Positions 1 to 12,599 of a stretch of 64,000 nucleotides of DNA are shown here, one piece after another. The stretch is from Hippophae tibetana (lineage: Eukaryota; Streptophyta; Magnoliopsida; Rosales; Elaeagnaceae), in assembly GCA_037013495.1 (NCBI GenBank), contig CM072809.1, positions 13,303,001 through 13,367,000 on the forward strand, written 5' to 3'. A program made the translations under genes and the position numbers. How positions within the stretch are numbered: position 1 is the first letter of the stretch; each line of letters starts with the position of its first letter. A model generated the notes under the pieces. It made no database searches and was not told where the DNA came from. It saw nothing but the letters and a program-made list of their open reading frames with translations.

Positions 1-589
1 ATGGAGTAATAATATTAAAATAAATAGTTAATTTTTTTACTTAGTAAAAAATAAATTTATGATAATAATTATTTTTAAAATTTTGGTAATTTTTATGCAT
101 GCAAGCATTAATTTATATGGTATAATATAATTACCTATGTTATTAAGTATTACAATTATCTTTAACATCTTATATCTTTAATTTAATCAATAATCTAACA
201 TTGATATATTATTTTATACATATAATATTATTCGATTATTTTATTAGTAATAGGTATGACAAATTGTGCCGACATGCAATCCAAATATGAACAAATATGA
301 GTGATTCACGAGGATATTGGCAAAATTTGCATAAATCTATTTTACAAACAAATAAAATATAATAACACAATACAGATAAATTTATTTAATTATTTTTTAT
401 TATTATTTAAAGAGGTGATGCAACATGAACACGATAAATATTACCCGATCGAACTTATTATGTGTTTTTTATCGTATTTGAATAAAAAAATAACGTATAT
501 TAATTTACTTTTTCAATTTATATGATATATTACATAAAAAAAAATGAATAGCTAAACAAAATATGATATTGACCTGAAAATTTTTAATT

Positions 590-1270
590 TAACTAAAATA
601 TGATCTTCTTATGAGTAAATTAATCGAATATTCTTTAAATGTGTAATAATAAAATGTATTAATTGTTATCCATAATGTCATAAAAATAATAATATTATAG
701 AAAATAACTATTTATTATATGTATATTTTGACATTGAGGGTATGAATTGAAACTCTTAGTGTAGTAGAAACAATTACATTATATAGAATAAATATTTATA
801 AAAATATATTTATTATATGAACATTTTGATATTTATTGATGTATAAAAAATAAAAAATAAAAATTTATTTATTATATAAATATTTTTGTATTTATTGATG
901 TAAAAAACTAACAAAAACAATGATGTGCTCATAAGTAGAATGATCTAATACTTATTAAATGGATAATCATGAATAGTATGAATTGACAACTTTAATGTAA
1001 TAAAAATAATTGTATTAGATAACTAATATTGTGATATTTATTAGTGTAAAAAATTAACAAAAATAAAAAAAGTGGAGAATGACCAATAATGAGTACAAAA
1101 CTAAAAAAAATGATATCTTCGTAAGTGAATTTATCGAATACTCATTAAATGAATAATCATAAATTATTATTTTTAATGTAATAAAAGTAATTAGATTATA
1201 TAAAATAATTATTTATAACAAATATATTTATTATATGAATATTTTGATATTTATTAATATTATGAAAAAA
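590..1270 (+). repeat. Diverged tandem repeat, about three units
   Basis: Three degraded copies of one segment begin near 597, 920 and 1111. Each carries a block like 'gtgaatttatcgaatactca', then 'aatggataatcat', then 'taatgtaataaaa.taatt', and ends with 'tttattatatgaatattttg'. The spacing is irregular (about 190-320 bp), so indels have accumulated. No coding capacity is seen. This could be an old minisatellite or relics of a small transposon; the sequence does not decide. Confidence 0.5.
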
Positions 1271-1447
1271 AAGAGGTGAATAAGAAGCGGAGCAAGATAA
1301 ACATTAAAACTTTTAATATATAAGATATTTAATTCATATTTGTTGTCTATTATGATACTGTTATATGTTATTTAATATATATGAAATATTATCTGCAAAT
1401 AATATGTTATTATTGAATATAATTGCAAATTAAGTAATTAACTCTCT

Positions 1448-1450
<3 letters not shown>

Positions 1451-1507
<57 letters not shown>
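1451..1507. repeat. (TA)n microsatellite
   Basis: Uninterrupted TA dinucleotides over about 57 bp. It is the longest simple TA tract in the window and is likely length-polymorphic between individuals. Confidence 0.95.
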
Positions 1508-1510
<3 letters not shown>

Positions 1511-2065
1511 CATTTAGTAATTTGATAAATTTATGACTATATTTATACTGCAACCATAGTTAACTTTAAATTAATTGAATTATTATAATTTATTCCATGT
1601 AAATAATATTTTAGACAACGATTATTACTATTTTTAACGTGTTAAAGAATTCATTAAAATAAATGAAGGAACTAATGATTTTTGTATGATTTATTGCACA
1701 ATTTCATTTACTTGTGATATTATTCGTGAGCTACACTTTTTATTTGAAATGTGAATGAACTTCAACATATGCTAAAGGAAACAAGGCTTAACAATCAAGC
1801 AACTCATTATGTTAATCTCATAAGCAATCAAGGAACTGTAAAGAAAGCTAGAAACTACTAGCTGGCATATGTTATTGCTCTAATTCTTTATGAATCATAA
1901 TTTGGGTAAAATTCTCCGATGTAAATATGCAAGTATGTAATGAATACAATTGATTTGCTAACGCATGGCGCATGCCAACTATTGCTTGTCACTTTAGCAT
2001 GTCCAAACTCATTTGAAATTTTTTGATATTCTTATACTACATGTCAAATACTATCATGTTGTATA

Positions 2066-2507
2066 TGTTTGAGATTGTTATAAATCTCCTTAATTTAAGG
2101 AGCAAAACAAGGAGTAAAACATGGAACAAAACATGGAGCTTAATTTAAAGAGCAATTCAAGGAACCATTAATTTAAAGAGTAATTCAATGAGTGAATTTT
2201 CCTATAATTAGATGTGTAATTGTAATGAATTAATCATCCAAAGTGTTCATTTCAATTGAGAGAAAAGCTTAGAGAGAAAAGATTTTGTGAGAGAAAATTG
2301 AGAGTAATTTTCTTAGGTGCAATTGGGTTGTGAGTTGTGAGTGTTGTAAACACCTTGTGTAATTTCTCCTATTTCAATAAAAAGATCTGCAGCAGGTCCG
2401 GAGACGTAAGCAAGATTGGCCGAACTCCGTTATCAAATTTGTGTGCTATTTTTATTCTTGCTTTCTCATAAATATGGCTTATCGGGAATTTGTGTAATAT
2501 CCCAACA
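2066..2507 (+). repeat. 5' LTR of copia element 1
   Basis: 442 bp, starting TGTTTGAG and ending CCCAACA. It aligns along its length with 6613-7114. It contains three units of a 12-bp repeat at 2099-2134, where the 3' LTR has eight. It is flanked on the left by GTATA. Confidence 0.95.
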
Positions 2508-2509
2508 AC

Positions 2510-2521
2510 TGGTATCAGAGC
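2510..2521 (+). promoter_or_regulatory. Primer-binding site of copia element 1
   Basis: TGGTATCAGAGC two bases after the LTR end. This is the usual complement of the 3' end of plant initiator-Met tRNA, which primes minus-strand DNA synthesis in copia elements. Confidence 0.9.
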
Positions 2522-5500
2522 TATTGGTGGTGATTTCTGTCAATTTTCTGCAAGATTACTATTTACGTAATAGTGAATTACGTGAATAGTGAAATTTTGT
2601 AGACGATATTTGTTCGTTGACGGAGGTGTTCTAATACACGGTGGTTTACAGAAATAGTCAGAAATGATCCGAAGGAAGTCAGATTTGAGTAGGAGCAATG
2701 GCCGCAGATGAAGGAAAGGTGAAACTTGAGAAATTCGATGGCACAGATTTCGGATTTTGGAAAATGTAGATATAGGATTATCTGTATCAAAGAAATCTGT
2801 ATCAACCTCTCTCAGGGAAGAAGCCAAAGGCTATGAAGGAAGAAGATTGGAATCTTCTAGACAGACAAGCCCTCGGAGTTATTCGATTGACGTTATCCCG
2901 TAATGTTGCTTTCAACATAGCAAAGGAAAGGACCACGGTGGGTCTTATGGCAGCTCTCTCCAATATGTATGAGAAGCCACCAGCCTCAAACAAAGTGCAC
3001 TTGATGAGGCGTTTGTTTAATTTGCGGATGACGGAAGACGCATCGGTAGCTCAACATCTCAATGAACTCAACACAGTCACAACCTAGTTGAGTTCAGTGG
3101 AAATTGAATTCGATGAAGAAGTACGAGCATTGATACTTTTGTCTTCTCTACCAGAAAGTTGGAATGATACGGCTACGGTTGTGAGTAGCTCGTCAGGAAG
3201 CAATAAGTTGAAATTTTATGATGTTCGTGATTTGGTTCTCAGTGAAGAGATCCGACGTAGAGAGTCAGGTGAATCGTCAACTTCTTCAGTTTTGCATACA
3301 GAGTCAAGAGGAAGAAATTCAACCAAAGGGAATGGGCGTGGCAGAACAGACTACCGAGGTAGATCAAAGGATAGGAGGTCCAAATCCAGGAATCCTAATA
3401 ATTCCCATAGCTCGAAGATTATCGAGTGTTGGAATTGTGGAAGAACCGGGCACTACAAAAATCAGTGCAAGAATGCATCGAAAGACAAACAAGTGAAGGC
3501 AGAGGCAAATGTTACTTCCACCTCAGAAAGGGATGATGCATTGATATGCTCTTTGGAGAGCAAGGAAGAATCTTGGGTGTTAGACTCTGGAGCATCGTTC
3601 CATGCTACTTCACAGAAAGAATTCTTCGAGAGATATGTCCTTGGAAACCTTGGAAAGGTATATCTTGGTAATGATCAACCATGTGCTATTATTGGCAAAG
3701 GTGTAGTGAAGATTAAGTTGAACGGGTCTGTTTGGGAGCTGAAAGATGTCAGGCATATTCCCGACCTAAGAAGGAACTTAATCTCAGTAGGGTAGTTGGC
3801 CAGTGAAGGCTACACTACGATCTTCCATGGTGATGATTGGAAGATTTCAAAGGGTGCAATAACAGTTGCTAGAGGTAAGAAAAGTGGCACTCTTTACATG
3901 ACATCAGAGGCACGTTGTTCAATCACAGTTGCAGCAGGCAATGAAACACCAAATTTGTGGCACCAAACACTAGGCCACATGAGTGAGAAGGGGATGAAGA
4001 TTATGCACTCAAAGGGAAAACTTCCAGGTCTACAGTCTGTGGAGATAGACATGTGCGAAGATTGCATACTTGGAAAGCAAAAGAGAGTCAGCTTTCAGAC
4101 AAGTTGTAGAACCCAAAAGAAAAAAAGGCTAGAGCTTATTCACTCTGATGTTTGGATACCAACGACCGTCTCATCTATTGGTGGGAACCACTACTTCGTG
4201 ACTTTCATCGATGATCACTCTAGGAAGGTATGGGTTTACTTTCTAAAGCATAAGTCTGAAGTATTTGAGGCTTTTAGAAGATGGAAAGCTATGGTGGAAA
4301 ATGAGACGGGTTTAAAAATCAAAAAGCTCAGAACCGATAATGGTGGTGAATATGAAGACACCAGATTCAAAAATTTCTGCTATGAGCACGTGATCAGAAA
4401 GGAAAGAACTGTGTCAGGCACGCCTAAACACAATGGTGTAGCTGAGCGTATGAACCAAACGTTGACAGAAAGAGCCAGAAGCATTCGTATACAGTCAGGT
4501 CTACCGAAGTATTTCTGGGCAGAAGTAGTCAACACGACAACTTACTTGATCAACCGAGGCCTATCTGTTCCATTGGAGCATAGAATACCATAGGAGATAT
4601 GGAGCAGAAAAGAGGTGAAACTATCACATCTAAAAGTTTTCGACTGTGTAGCATTTGTGCATTTCAGTGATCAAGGTAGGAATAAGCTTGAACCCAAATC
4701 CAAGAAATTCACATTTATCGGCTTTGGTGAGAATGAGTTTGGCCATCGCATTTGGGATGACAAAAACAAGAAAGTTATCCGTAGTAGAGATGTGATTTTC
4801 AACGAAAGGGTGATGTATAAGGACATGCAAAAAATAGACGCCAATGACTCAGAGCAGAATGAGTCAGTATTTGCAGATGCAGATGATGTCCCAGTTAGTT
4901 CGGCAACAGACCAAATTGTAACAAGTCCTCAGCCAGAGGAACTTGTTGGACAGAGCAGTACGCAGCAGTCCGACACACCACAGCCTCCTACTCCAGCTCC
5001 TGTATTGAGAAAGTCTTCTCGACCTCATGTGCCTAACAGGAGATACATGAACTATATGTTACTGACTGATGGAGGGGAGCCTGAATGCTATGATGAAGTT
5101 TTCTAAACTCGAGATTCTAGCCAGTGGGAGCTTGCCATGAAAGAGGAAATGAATTCTCTCATCTCCAACCAGACATGGGAACTAGCTGAGTTACCTATGA
5201 GAAAGAAGACACTTCACAACAAATAGGTGTACTAGGTGAAAGAAGAGGATGATGGTTCCAAGAGATACAAAGCTCGCCTAGTTGTTAAAGGGTTTCAACA
5301 GAAGGAAGGAGTTGACTACACTGACATTTTCGCTCCCATTGTGAAGCTCAATACTATCAGATCAGTGGTGAGTATTGTAGCCATTGAAGATCTTCATCTT
5401 GAACAGTTGGATGTGAAGACTGCATTTCTTCACGAAGATTTAGATGAAGAGATATACATGTACCAGCCAGAAGGTTTCTCAGAAATAGGGAAGAAGAACA

Positions 5501-6601
5501 TGGTGTACAGACTTAAGAAGAGTTTGTATGGCCTGAAACAAGCCCCGAGACAATGGTACAGAAAGTTTGACAGCTTCATGCACAAGGAAGGTTTCCAGAA
5601 GTATAATGCTGACCATTGTTGCTACTTCAAGAGATATAGGTCCAGTTATATCATTTTACTACTTTATGTTGATGATATGTTAGTAGCAGGTTCAGATATG
5701 GATGATATTAAAAGGTTGAAGCAGCAATTGTCAAAGAAGTTTGACATGAAAGACTTGGGTCCAGCAAAGAAGATTCTTGGAATGCAAATCACAAGAAATA
5801 AGAAGAAAGGATCCTTGCAGTTATCTTAGGCAGAATACATCAATCGTGTTTTGCAAAGATTCAACATGGGCGATGCCAAGCCAGTTAGCACACCCTTGGC
5901 CAGTCATTTTCGCCTATCTAAGGATCAGTCCCCTCAGACAGAGGAAGAGATAGAATTCATGGCTAAGGTTCCTTATGTCTCAGCCATTGGATGTTTTATG
6001 TATGCAATGGTCTGTACGAGACCAGACATTGGCCATGCAATGGGAGTTGTTAGTAGATTTATGTCAAATCCAGGGAAAACTCATTGGGAAGCAGTCAAGT
6101 GGATTTGGAGGTGAAGTTGATCACCGAAGAAGCACCACCGATTATATATTTACTGTTGGAACTACAACTGTTAGTTAGATGTCACAAATACAGAAAATTG
6201 TCACTCTATCCACTACAGAGGCTGAGTATGTAGCAGTAACTGAAGCTAGTAAAGAGATGATATGGCTTCAAGGTTTGTTAACTGAGCTGGGATTCAAACA
6301 GGAGAAGAATGTTCTGCATAGTGATAGTCAAAGTGCAATACACTTGACGAAGAATTCAGCATTTCATTCTAGAACCAAGCATATTGGACTTCGTTATCAC
6401 TTCATTAGATCTCTATTGGAAGATGATGTGTTAATATTGGAGAAGATTCAAGGAAGCAAAAATCTAGCAGATATGTTAACAAAGCTGGTGACTATTGACA
6501 AACTGAAGTTGTGTTCAACTTCAGTTGGTCTATTAGAGTAACAAAGACTAGAAAAGCTGGTGCATTGATCGAGGTATGAAGACAGATTGAAATTAGTATT
6601 C

Positions 6602-6612
6602 AAGTGGGAGAT
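6602..6612 (+). promoter_or_regulatory. Polypurine tract of copia element 1
   Basis: A purine-rich run (AAGTGGGAGAT) lies immediately before the TG that opens the 3' LTR. This is where a plus-strand primer tract is expected. Confidence 0.75.
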
Positions 6613-7114
6613 TGTTGGAGATTGTTATAAAGCTCCTTAATTTAAGGAGCAAATTAAGGAGCAAAACATGGAGCAAAACAAGGAGTAAAACATTGAGCAA
6701 AACAAGGAGTAAAACATTGAGCAAAACAAGGAGTAAAACATGGAGCTTAATTCAAGGAGCAATTCAAGGAACCATTAATTTAAGGAGTAATTCAAGGAGT
6801 GAATTTTCCTATAAATAGATATGTAATTATAATGAATTAATCATCCAAAGTGTTCATTCCAATTGAGAGAAAAGCTTAGAGAGAAAAGCTTTTGTGAGAG
6901 AAAATTGAGAGTAATTTTCTTAGGTGCAATTGGGTTGTGAGTTGTGAGTGTTGTAAACACCTTGTGTAATTTCTCCTATTTCAGTAAAAAAATCTGCAGC
7001 AGGTCCGGAGACGTAAGTAAGATTTGCTGAACTCCGTTATCAAATTTGTGTGTTATTTTTATTCTTGTTTTCTAATAAATCTGACTTATCGGCAATTTAC
7101 ATAATTTCCCAACA
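6613..7114 (+). repeat. 3' LTR of copia element 1
   Basis: 502 bp, TGTTGGAG to CCCAACA, matching the 5' LTR. It is exactly 60 bp longer, which equals five extra 12-bp units (6646-6741). A TATA-like 'cctataaatag' near 6810 is intact here. It is followed by the target duplication GTATA and, 95 bp downstream, by the start of a broken PPR gene. Confidence 0.95.
6646..6741 (+). repeat. 12-bp tandem array, 8 units, in the 3' LTR
   Basis: Eight consecutive 12-mers alternate between GGAGCAAAACAA-like and GGAGTAAAACAT-like forms, some starting TGAG. Higher-order 24-bp pairing is visible. The 5' LTR has only three units (2099-2134). Since LTRs are identical at insertion, the array expanded or contracted in one LTR afterwards. 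Confidence 0.95.
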
Positions 7115-7208
7115 GTATATGCCTATTTTTTATTTGCACTTCGGTCTTTTTCTGTACCGTATTAGTCTGACTTAGGGTGTTAGTTAGGCCTCTAACTTTT
7201 GCGGTATT

Positions 7209-8945
7209 ATGAAATTTCACTTCGATCCAATTGCCAATCGAAATGTGTGCTTTTATTTTACTTCTTTCAGGAACACTCTTCACAAGTACTCATCAGTTTC
7301 CACACCCACACTTTTCAATAATCTTCTCAATTTTGTCATCCAAGCCAAAAGTCTTAAACATGTCTCCCAAATTCACACCCAGCTTGTTACAAACGCCTAT
7401 AGCCTCCTTCCTTTTCCTTTTCACCAACCTCCTTAATTCCTATAGCATGCTCTTGTTCTCAACTTCCCATGAAGTCCCAACCAACTCTGTCACTTGGACA
7501 TCTCTCATCACTCAACTATCCCACTTCAACAAACCCTTTGAAGTTTTGGCTTTCTTTAATCAAATGATGTGTTCTGGTTTCTTACCAAATCAATTCACTT
7601 GTCTGCAACTTTGCAGCTTGTGCGGACACCATGATTGTTGCTCATGGGCAACAACCACATTCTTTGATTTGTAAACTTGGCTACGACATGTTTTTGTTGG
7701 GAGTGCATTGCTTGACATGTATGCCAAGTTCTCCAATGAGTTTTGCTGAGAGGGTGTTCGATGAAATGCCCCAAGAAATATCGTTTCTTGGAATTCTATG
7801 ATTGTTGGTTTCTTACAAAATGGACTTTATGATATAAGCTATTGGCATTTTCGGAGAATTGTTCAGGGAGAATATGTGTGCCCTAGGATTTGGCAGACTA
7901 GTTCATGGCATCGTTATCAAGCATGGTTTGGTAACCTTGGCTTATTTGAAGGACATGTACTGTAAATGTGGGTTGTATGATGATGCTGTTGAATTGTTTT
8001 GGAGCATACATGTGAGAGACATTGTTACATGGAATGTTATGGTAAACGGATGCATTTGTAATGAGAAATTTGAGGGTGCGTGTAATTATTTTGGGGCCAT
8101 GAGAAGGGCAGGGATAAGACCTAATGAATCATCTTATTCTTCTGTCCTTGGTGCTGCAGCTGGCCTTGTAGCATTGCGGCAGGGAACTTTGATCCACAGT
8201 CAGATTATAAAAGCTGGGTTTCCGAGTAATGCATGTGTCACAAGTTCTTTAATTACAATGTATGCAAAATGTAGGAGGCTGGTTGATGCTTTTCATGTAT
8301 TTGAAGAAACTGAGGATCCTAAAGTGGGTTGTTGGGCTGCCATAATCGCAGCTTGCCAACAGCATGGCGATGCAAGCCAAGCTATTGAGCTGTTTAAAAA
8401 AATGCTAGGAATGGGAAAGGAACCTAACTATATCACCTGTTGTCTCTGTTTTGTCAGCATATAGCCACACTGAGAGTGTATAGGAAGGAATTTTCTACTT
8501 TTGTTCTATGATCAAAGTGCACGCTATCACCCCTGAGCACGAGCATTATACTTGCATGGTTGACTTGCTTGGTCGTGCAGGTTGATTAATTGAAGCTAAG
8601 AAGTTCATAGATTCAATGCCAATAAGACCTAAGGCATCAGTCTGGGGAGCTTTGCTCGGGGCTTGCAGAAATTATAACAATGTTGAAATGGGCAGGGAAG
8701 TTGCAGAAAAACTTTTTGAGTTGGAACCAGATAGCCCTGGAAATTACGTACTGCTTTTTGACATATATGCACGTAATGGAAGGTTGGATAAAGCTGCTGA
8801 AGTTTGGAGGCTGGTGGAGGCGAATGGTGTAAGAAAGGAGAATGGATGTAGCTGGATATGGTCGCGTTAACGCTAATAACAGAGCTCCTTGTTCAGAGGG
8901 CATGGCATTTAGATTCAGTGATGTATCAGACTGATGAGAAGTTCT
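7209..8945 (+). pseudogene. Pentatricopeptide-repeat (PLS class, E-domain) gene relic
   Basis: PPR proteins of this class bind organelle RNAs and often specify C-to-U editing. Recognisable pieces in order are: an N-terminal LKHVSQIHTQLV, a PPR block with NSVTWTSLITQL and PNQFT (about 7.46-7.6 kb), DMYCKCGLYDDAVELF and RDIVTWNVMVNG (about 7.95-8.05 kb), RPNESSYSSVLGAAAGL, TSSLITMYAKC, CMVDLLGRAG, and an E-domain end with ASVWGALLGACR, VLLFDIYARNGRLDKA and KENGCSW. The gene is broken. The frame changes near 7.4 kb, within 7.65-7.86 kb, and near 8.44 kb. In-frame stops follow TESV (about 8480) and LLGRAG (about 8584), and the frame closes at 8870 just after the E motif. Faint remains of the usual extension run to about 8945. 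No intron is apparent, as usual for PPR genes. I cannot assign a specific orthologue. An assembly error is possible, but several independent breaks favour real decay. The copia 3' LTR lies 95 bp upstream, where a promoter would be. Confidence 0.85.
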
Positions 8946-10261
8946 GAACATTGGAGTTGAAGAAACACACGCATGACCCCACAATGAGTAACTTGCTATT
9001 GCATTTTGGCTAAAGAACCTTCCAGTTACAGCTCCTTGGAGCATAAAGAGCAATTAAGGACTTTTGGCAACTGTCATACAGCTATGAAGCCGCCTTTTGA
9101 AATTTTTTACGAGACATTGTAGTAAAAGGCAATGATCAATTTTTGTTATAGCTTATGCATCTGGGATGTTATTGGTCTGATCATGAGACAAAAACATGTG
9201 TTTATGTGGCTTTTCCCCATAAAATCGTTTTTTCCCCCTTAAGTACTCTTAATATTGTTCATAGATGCAATTAATTTCAACGCCTTCACTCACCATTGAG
9301 ATGACCATTTTTTTTTACAGAGTAATGAGATAATCAATTGTTAATCTTTTTTCTACTAACTTGAAAAATTTATAGAAAATAAACCTTTGCACCAAAGGCG
9401 TTTTGTAACAGACTTATGTATTTGAAACTAGTTTCTTATTTCTAATTCAGTTAGAAAGGGAAAAAAAAAACTTATTTTAGTTTTAAAAACAATAAAAAAT
9501 GTGTGAAAATATATTGACTTCTAACTTGTTTTTGAATTTGAAAATGAAATTAAATAATATTGATTTTAAAAACTTGAGTTCAAAAAATTAAATTTGAAAA
9601 TAGGACTGATTACAAAATAGTTCCTTAGTGTCCTAAAATAATCTAATTTCAGTTAATTTTCTTATTTTTGTGCACTTAATGAATATTGGGTAATGTGGTA
9701 TACCAATTATGCAATTACCAAACCCTGTGAATCTTCTTAAGACCACAAAAGGGAACTTTGATGGGTCAAAATTAGGGTTGTTATTTTTGAGGTATCATTA
9801 TTTCTATTTTATAACAAACATTTTTGGATTACTTCTATTTAGATTAATGATACCTATTTTGATAAATTTTAATAGTAATAATACATACTTTATATCATTG
9901 AGATTATTGTTAAAAATTGACTAAAATAATTACAAATAACTTAAATAGAAGTACTCTAAATGCACTAGTTTAGAATAAGAGTAAAAAATTGTAACAAAAT
10001 TAGAATACAAGTACTTAAAATGTACCAATTCCGTAAAAATCCATCTAGCTTATTTGTACATGAATTATGAAGCGACATGATCAGTGATATTTTTTGTGAC
10101 ACCAGAACTCATTATCTAGAGATTATTCGATGCAGACCATGTGGTGCACTTGTAGTACATTATATTATAAGCACTAAGATTGTTCAACAGTTATTGATAA
10201 ATTTTATGGTGAATTTAATATTCTTGTTTGTCTAACACTCTTCTCTAAGAGTGGTTTTGCA

Positions 10262-10283
10262 CTCTCTCTCTCTCTCTCTCTCT
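10262..10283. repeat. (TC)n microsatellite
   Basis: A CT dinucleotide run of about 22 bp in an otherwise unremarkable AT-rich spacer. Confidence 0.9.
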
Positions 10284-11479
10284 TTCTGTTTCCATGAAAA
10301 CTTTTTATGGTTAATTAAGTGGATGAGGACAAGAGTAATTTCTCTGAGCAAAGACAAACTCATGGCAAAGCATATATGCTGCATGGCATAGGTGATAGGC
10401 CCATTGAAATCAATTTCTGGGATGTTTGATTTCAAAACTTGTAGCTTGGTTCAACCAACAGCTCTGTTTCTTCTTAATAATGTTTTGGTTTTAGAAAGCA
10501 TTCCATTCCTTCCATGCTAATCTGAATTGCTACAACAAATAAGAGATTTCATGATGATGAAAACTCAGAAAGCATTCGACACTGTATCATTGGAATGTGA
10601 TTTTCTTGGTTAATTTATAGGGGCCATTTGATAATGATTATGAGTTTTTCCTTAGTGATTTGAAATCAAGGACATCTAAATAATGTGTTCTGATTTTGAT
10701 TTTAAATTTTTTCAGGAGTAGATAGCAGAATGTAGCCTGATTTTAGTTTCAGTACTTTTGTGTTTTAATTTTTAATGATCTTCTACCCAACATTTTCCTA
10801 TAGATAGTAAATCAAGTACAAAGATTCTCTCAAGGGAAATACTAATGCAACTGACTATGAACTATAGATAGTTACCAAAACATTTCTCCATTTTTGTGTT
10901 TTTCGGAAAAAAATAATAATTTGAAATTAGAACGCATAATCAAACTAATTATAAATTATTATGATTGTTGTTGTCGTCAGCAGAAAACAAAAATTGTTAT
11001 CGATTGATTAGTGGCTTTTTAATCGAAGCCATCATTAAAAAAAACATAATTATAAGAAGAAAAAAAATCACCATTATCAAGAAATGCCCCCATAGTTACA
11101 CGCCGAGAACTTGAATTCTGATGAATGGGAGAAAGGGACTAGTATCTCAAAAAGTGTTTTAGTTAAGTATTTTTCAACTAAAATACTTTAGTTTCTTAAT
11201 CTTAAAAAAGGAAAGAAAAAGAGAGTATATAATTCTCCTATAATTTTAAAATTTTAAGATTAAAATACATATTTTTTAAATTATAAAATTAAATTGATCA
11301 AGTTAAAAACAATAGAACTAAAATACTTATTTTGTAAAAATTATGGGAATTCTCTCACCCATCACATAATATGTTAGTAAATACCTAGATCAAGTCTATA
11401 TTGAATAGAAGTAAATAAATATCATAATATCTCTCAAAAGCAAATGGAGGTAAACTAGGGAAAGAAAAATGAAAAACAT

Positions 11480-12020
11480 TTATGATAATGTTATGAGTTA
11501 TTGAGAAATTAATTATGTTTAAAGTTTAAGTCATCGGTATAACAATCAATTATATTTTTATACATTTATTATTTTTTTATAAGTGTTTACTTCGTACATT
11601 ATATATGTTAAACACTTATAATTCAACAATCGATTTTACTAAGTTTTGAACACAAAGACTTTTTAACTCGGATACTTTGTTTGTAGTTAGTTACAAACCC
11701 TATCAAAAACTCTATGATACTATGTTTGTAGTTAGTTATTAACTCTTTAAAAAGTTTAAGTTCACGATTAAAAGACTAATAGTACTTTTATATATCTATT
11801 ATATTTTAAAAGTGTTTATTTTATACATCATGTACAATAAACACTTGCAATTCAATAAATAAGATTATTACATCTTGAATATTGATATCATGTTAGAAGT
11901 TATTAGAAAATCAACGTTATCAAAATTATGTCATATTAAAAGTTGTTGAAAATACAACTCTTTCAAAAACTTAAATTATCGAGAGAAAATCCAATAATAA
12001 TTTTATACATTTATCAATTA
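11480..12020 (+). repeat. Diverged tandem repeat, two to three units
   Basis: Related units begin near 11490, 11720 and 11885. They share 'agttattgagaaatta'-like starts, 'aaagtttaagt..cg', 'tttttatacatttatta', 'aagtgttta.tt..tacat' and 'aacacttataattcaa' in that order; the third unit is partial. Divergence is high. A similar phrase ('gatatcatgtaagaatttatcgaa') recurs alone near 18.55 kb, so this is probably a dispersed repeat family rather than a purely local duplication. Confidence 0.5.
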
Positions 12021-12599
12021 AAATAAAAAAAAACATTCTTTTAATTTCTTTTACTCCTTATAAAATAAAGAGGGATACTCTTGAAGATATTGTTGTCCTT
12101 ACTGCAACAAAAAGTACTAACTTAGGAGTAAAATTGACTGAAGATTAGAATAGCATGTTCTTTCATTCGTGCTTCAAAACATAGTGTAGTCACAGCTTAA
12201 TAACACGATGAAATGACCATCCATCTTCTTTTTCTTTTAATGACAAAAAAATGACTCTATAGAGAACCGTTATGTTATCTTTTACCCTGCAGCCTATGAT
12301 GGAGCATTTTCAAGGGTTTTCTCACATAGGGGACCTTATTATATCCTAAAGGATGCTTTCCTAAATGCTTCTAAGTGAATATAATCTCTGGATAAGTGTT
12401 TTAGAATCTTCACAGAGCACTTATTACTTCCCCTTTAGTATTTATTTATTCATTTTTTTAAATCTTCCCTAGTGTGATGCCAGATGCTGAAGAGTCACTA
12501 TCCAAAGAACTGTCCCCTGTAGTAGCAGAACAGATGCAGAATATGAGGTATCTTAAATCAGATATTTTTGGAAGTGATTTCTAAAACATCCCTTAACAA

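Larger units (their letters stand above)
1..2060. other. AT-rich intergenic stretch
   Basis: No convincing gene is visible on either strand. The open frames here are short, made of Asn, Ile, Lys, Tyr and Phe codons, and show no known motif. The stretch holds a set of diverged tandem units (about 590-1270) and a TA microsatellite, annotated separately. It ends at the 5-bp target duplication GTATA (2061-2065) of the copia element that follows. Confidence 0.7.
2066..7114 (+). mobile_element. Ty1/copia LTR retrotransposon 1 (Tnt1/Tork-like), broken
   Basis: Full-length layout with both LTRs. The 5-bp target duplication GTATA is perfect (2061-2065 and 7115-7119). A primer site matching initiator-Met tRNA directly follows the 5' LTR, and a purine tract precedes the 3' LTR. 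Parts in copia order are: gag (about 2.7-3.5 kb, with a CCHC zinc knuckle of the form CWNCGRTGHYKNQC), protease (DSGASFHAT near 3.58 kb), GAG-pre-integrase and integrase (about 3.95-4.6 kb, with HQTLGH, DDHSRKVW and DNGGEY), reverse transcriptase (about 5.2-5.85 kb, with YVDDMLV), and RNase H (about 6.2-6.5 kb, with STTEAEYVA). Integrase before reverse transcriptase is diagnostic of copia. The coding part is broken by several (at least six) changes, so it is a fossil. The two LTRs differ at very roughly 5-6% of positions by eye, outside one repeat-length difference. That suggests an insertion a few million years old (inference). Confidence 0.95.
8946..12599. other. AT-rich intergenic stretch
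   Basis: No gene is supported; open frames such as those near 9.7 and 10.3 kb are short and without motifs. It holds a short TC tract near 10.27 kb and diverged repeats at about 11.48-12.02 kb, listed separately. Confidence 0.65.

Noticed and set aside
301-525. 74-residue open frame near the window start
   Set aside because: Its composition (Ile, Asn, Tyr, Lys, Phe) is that of random AT-rich sequence; it has no motif or gene-like context.
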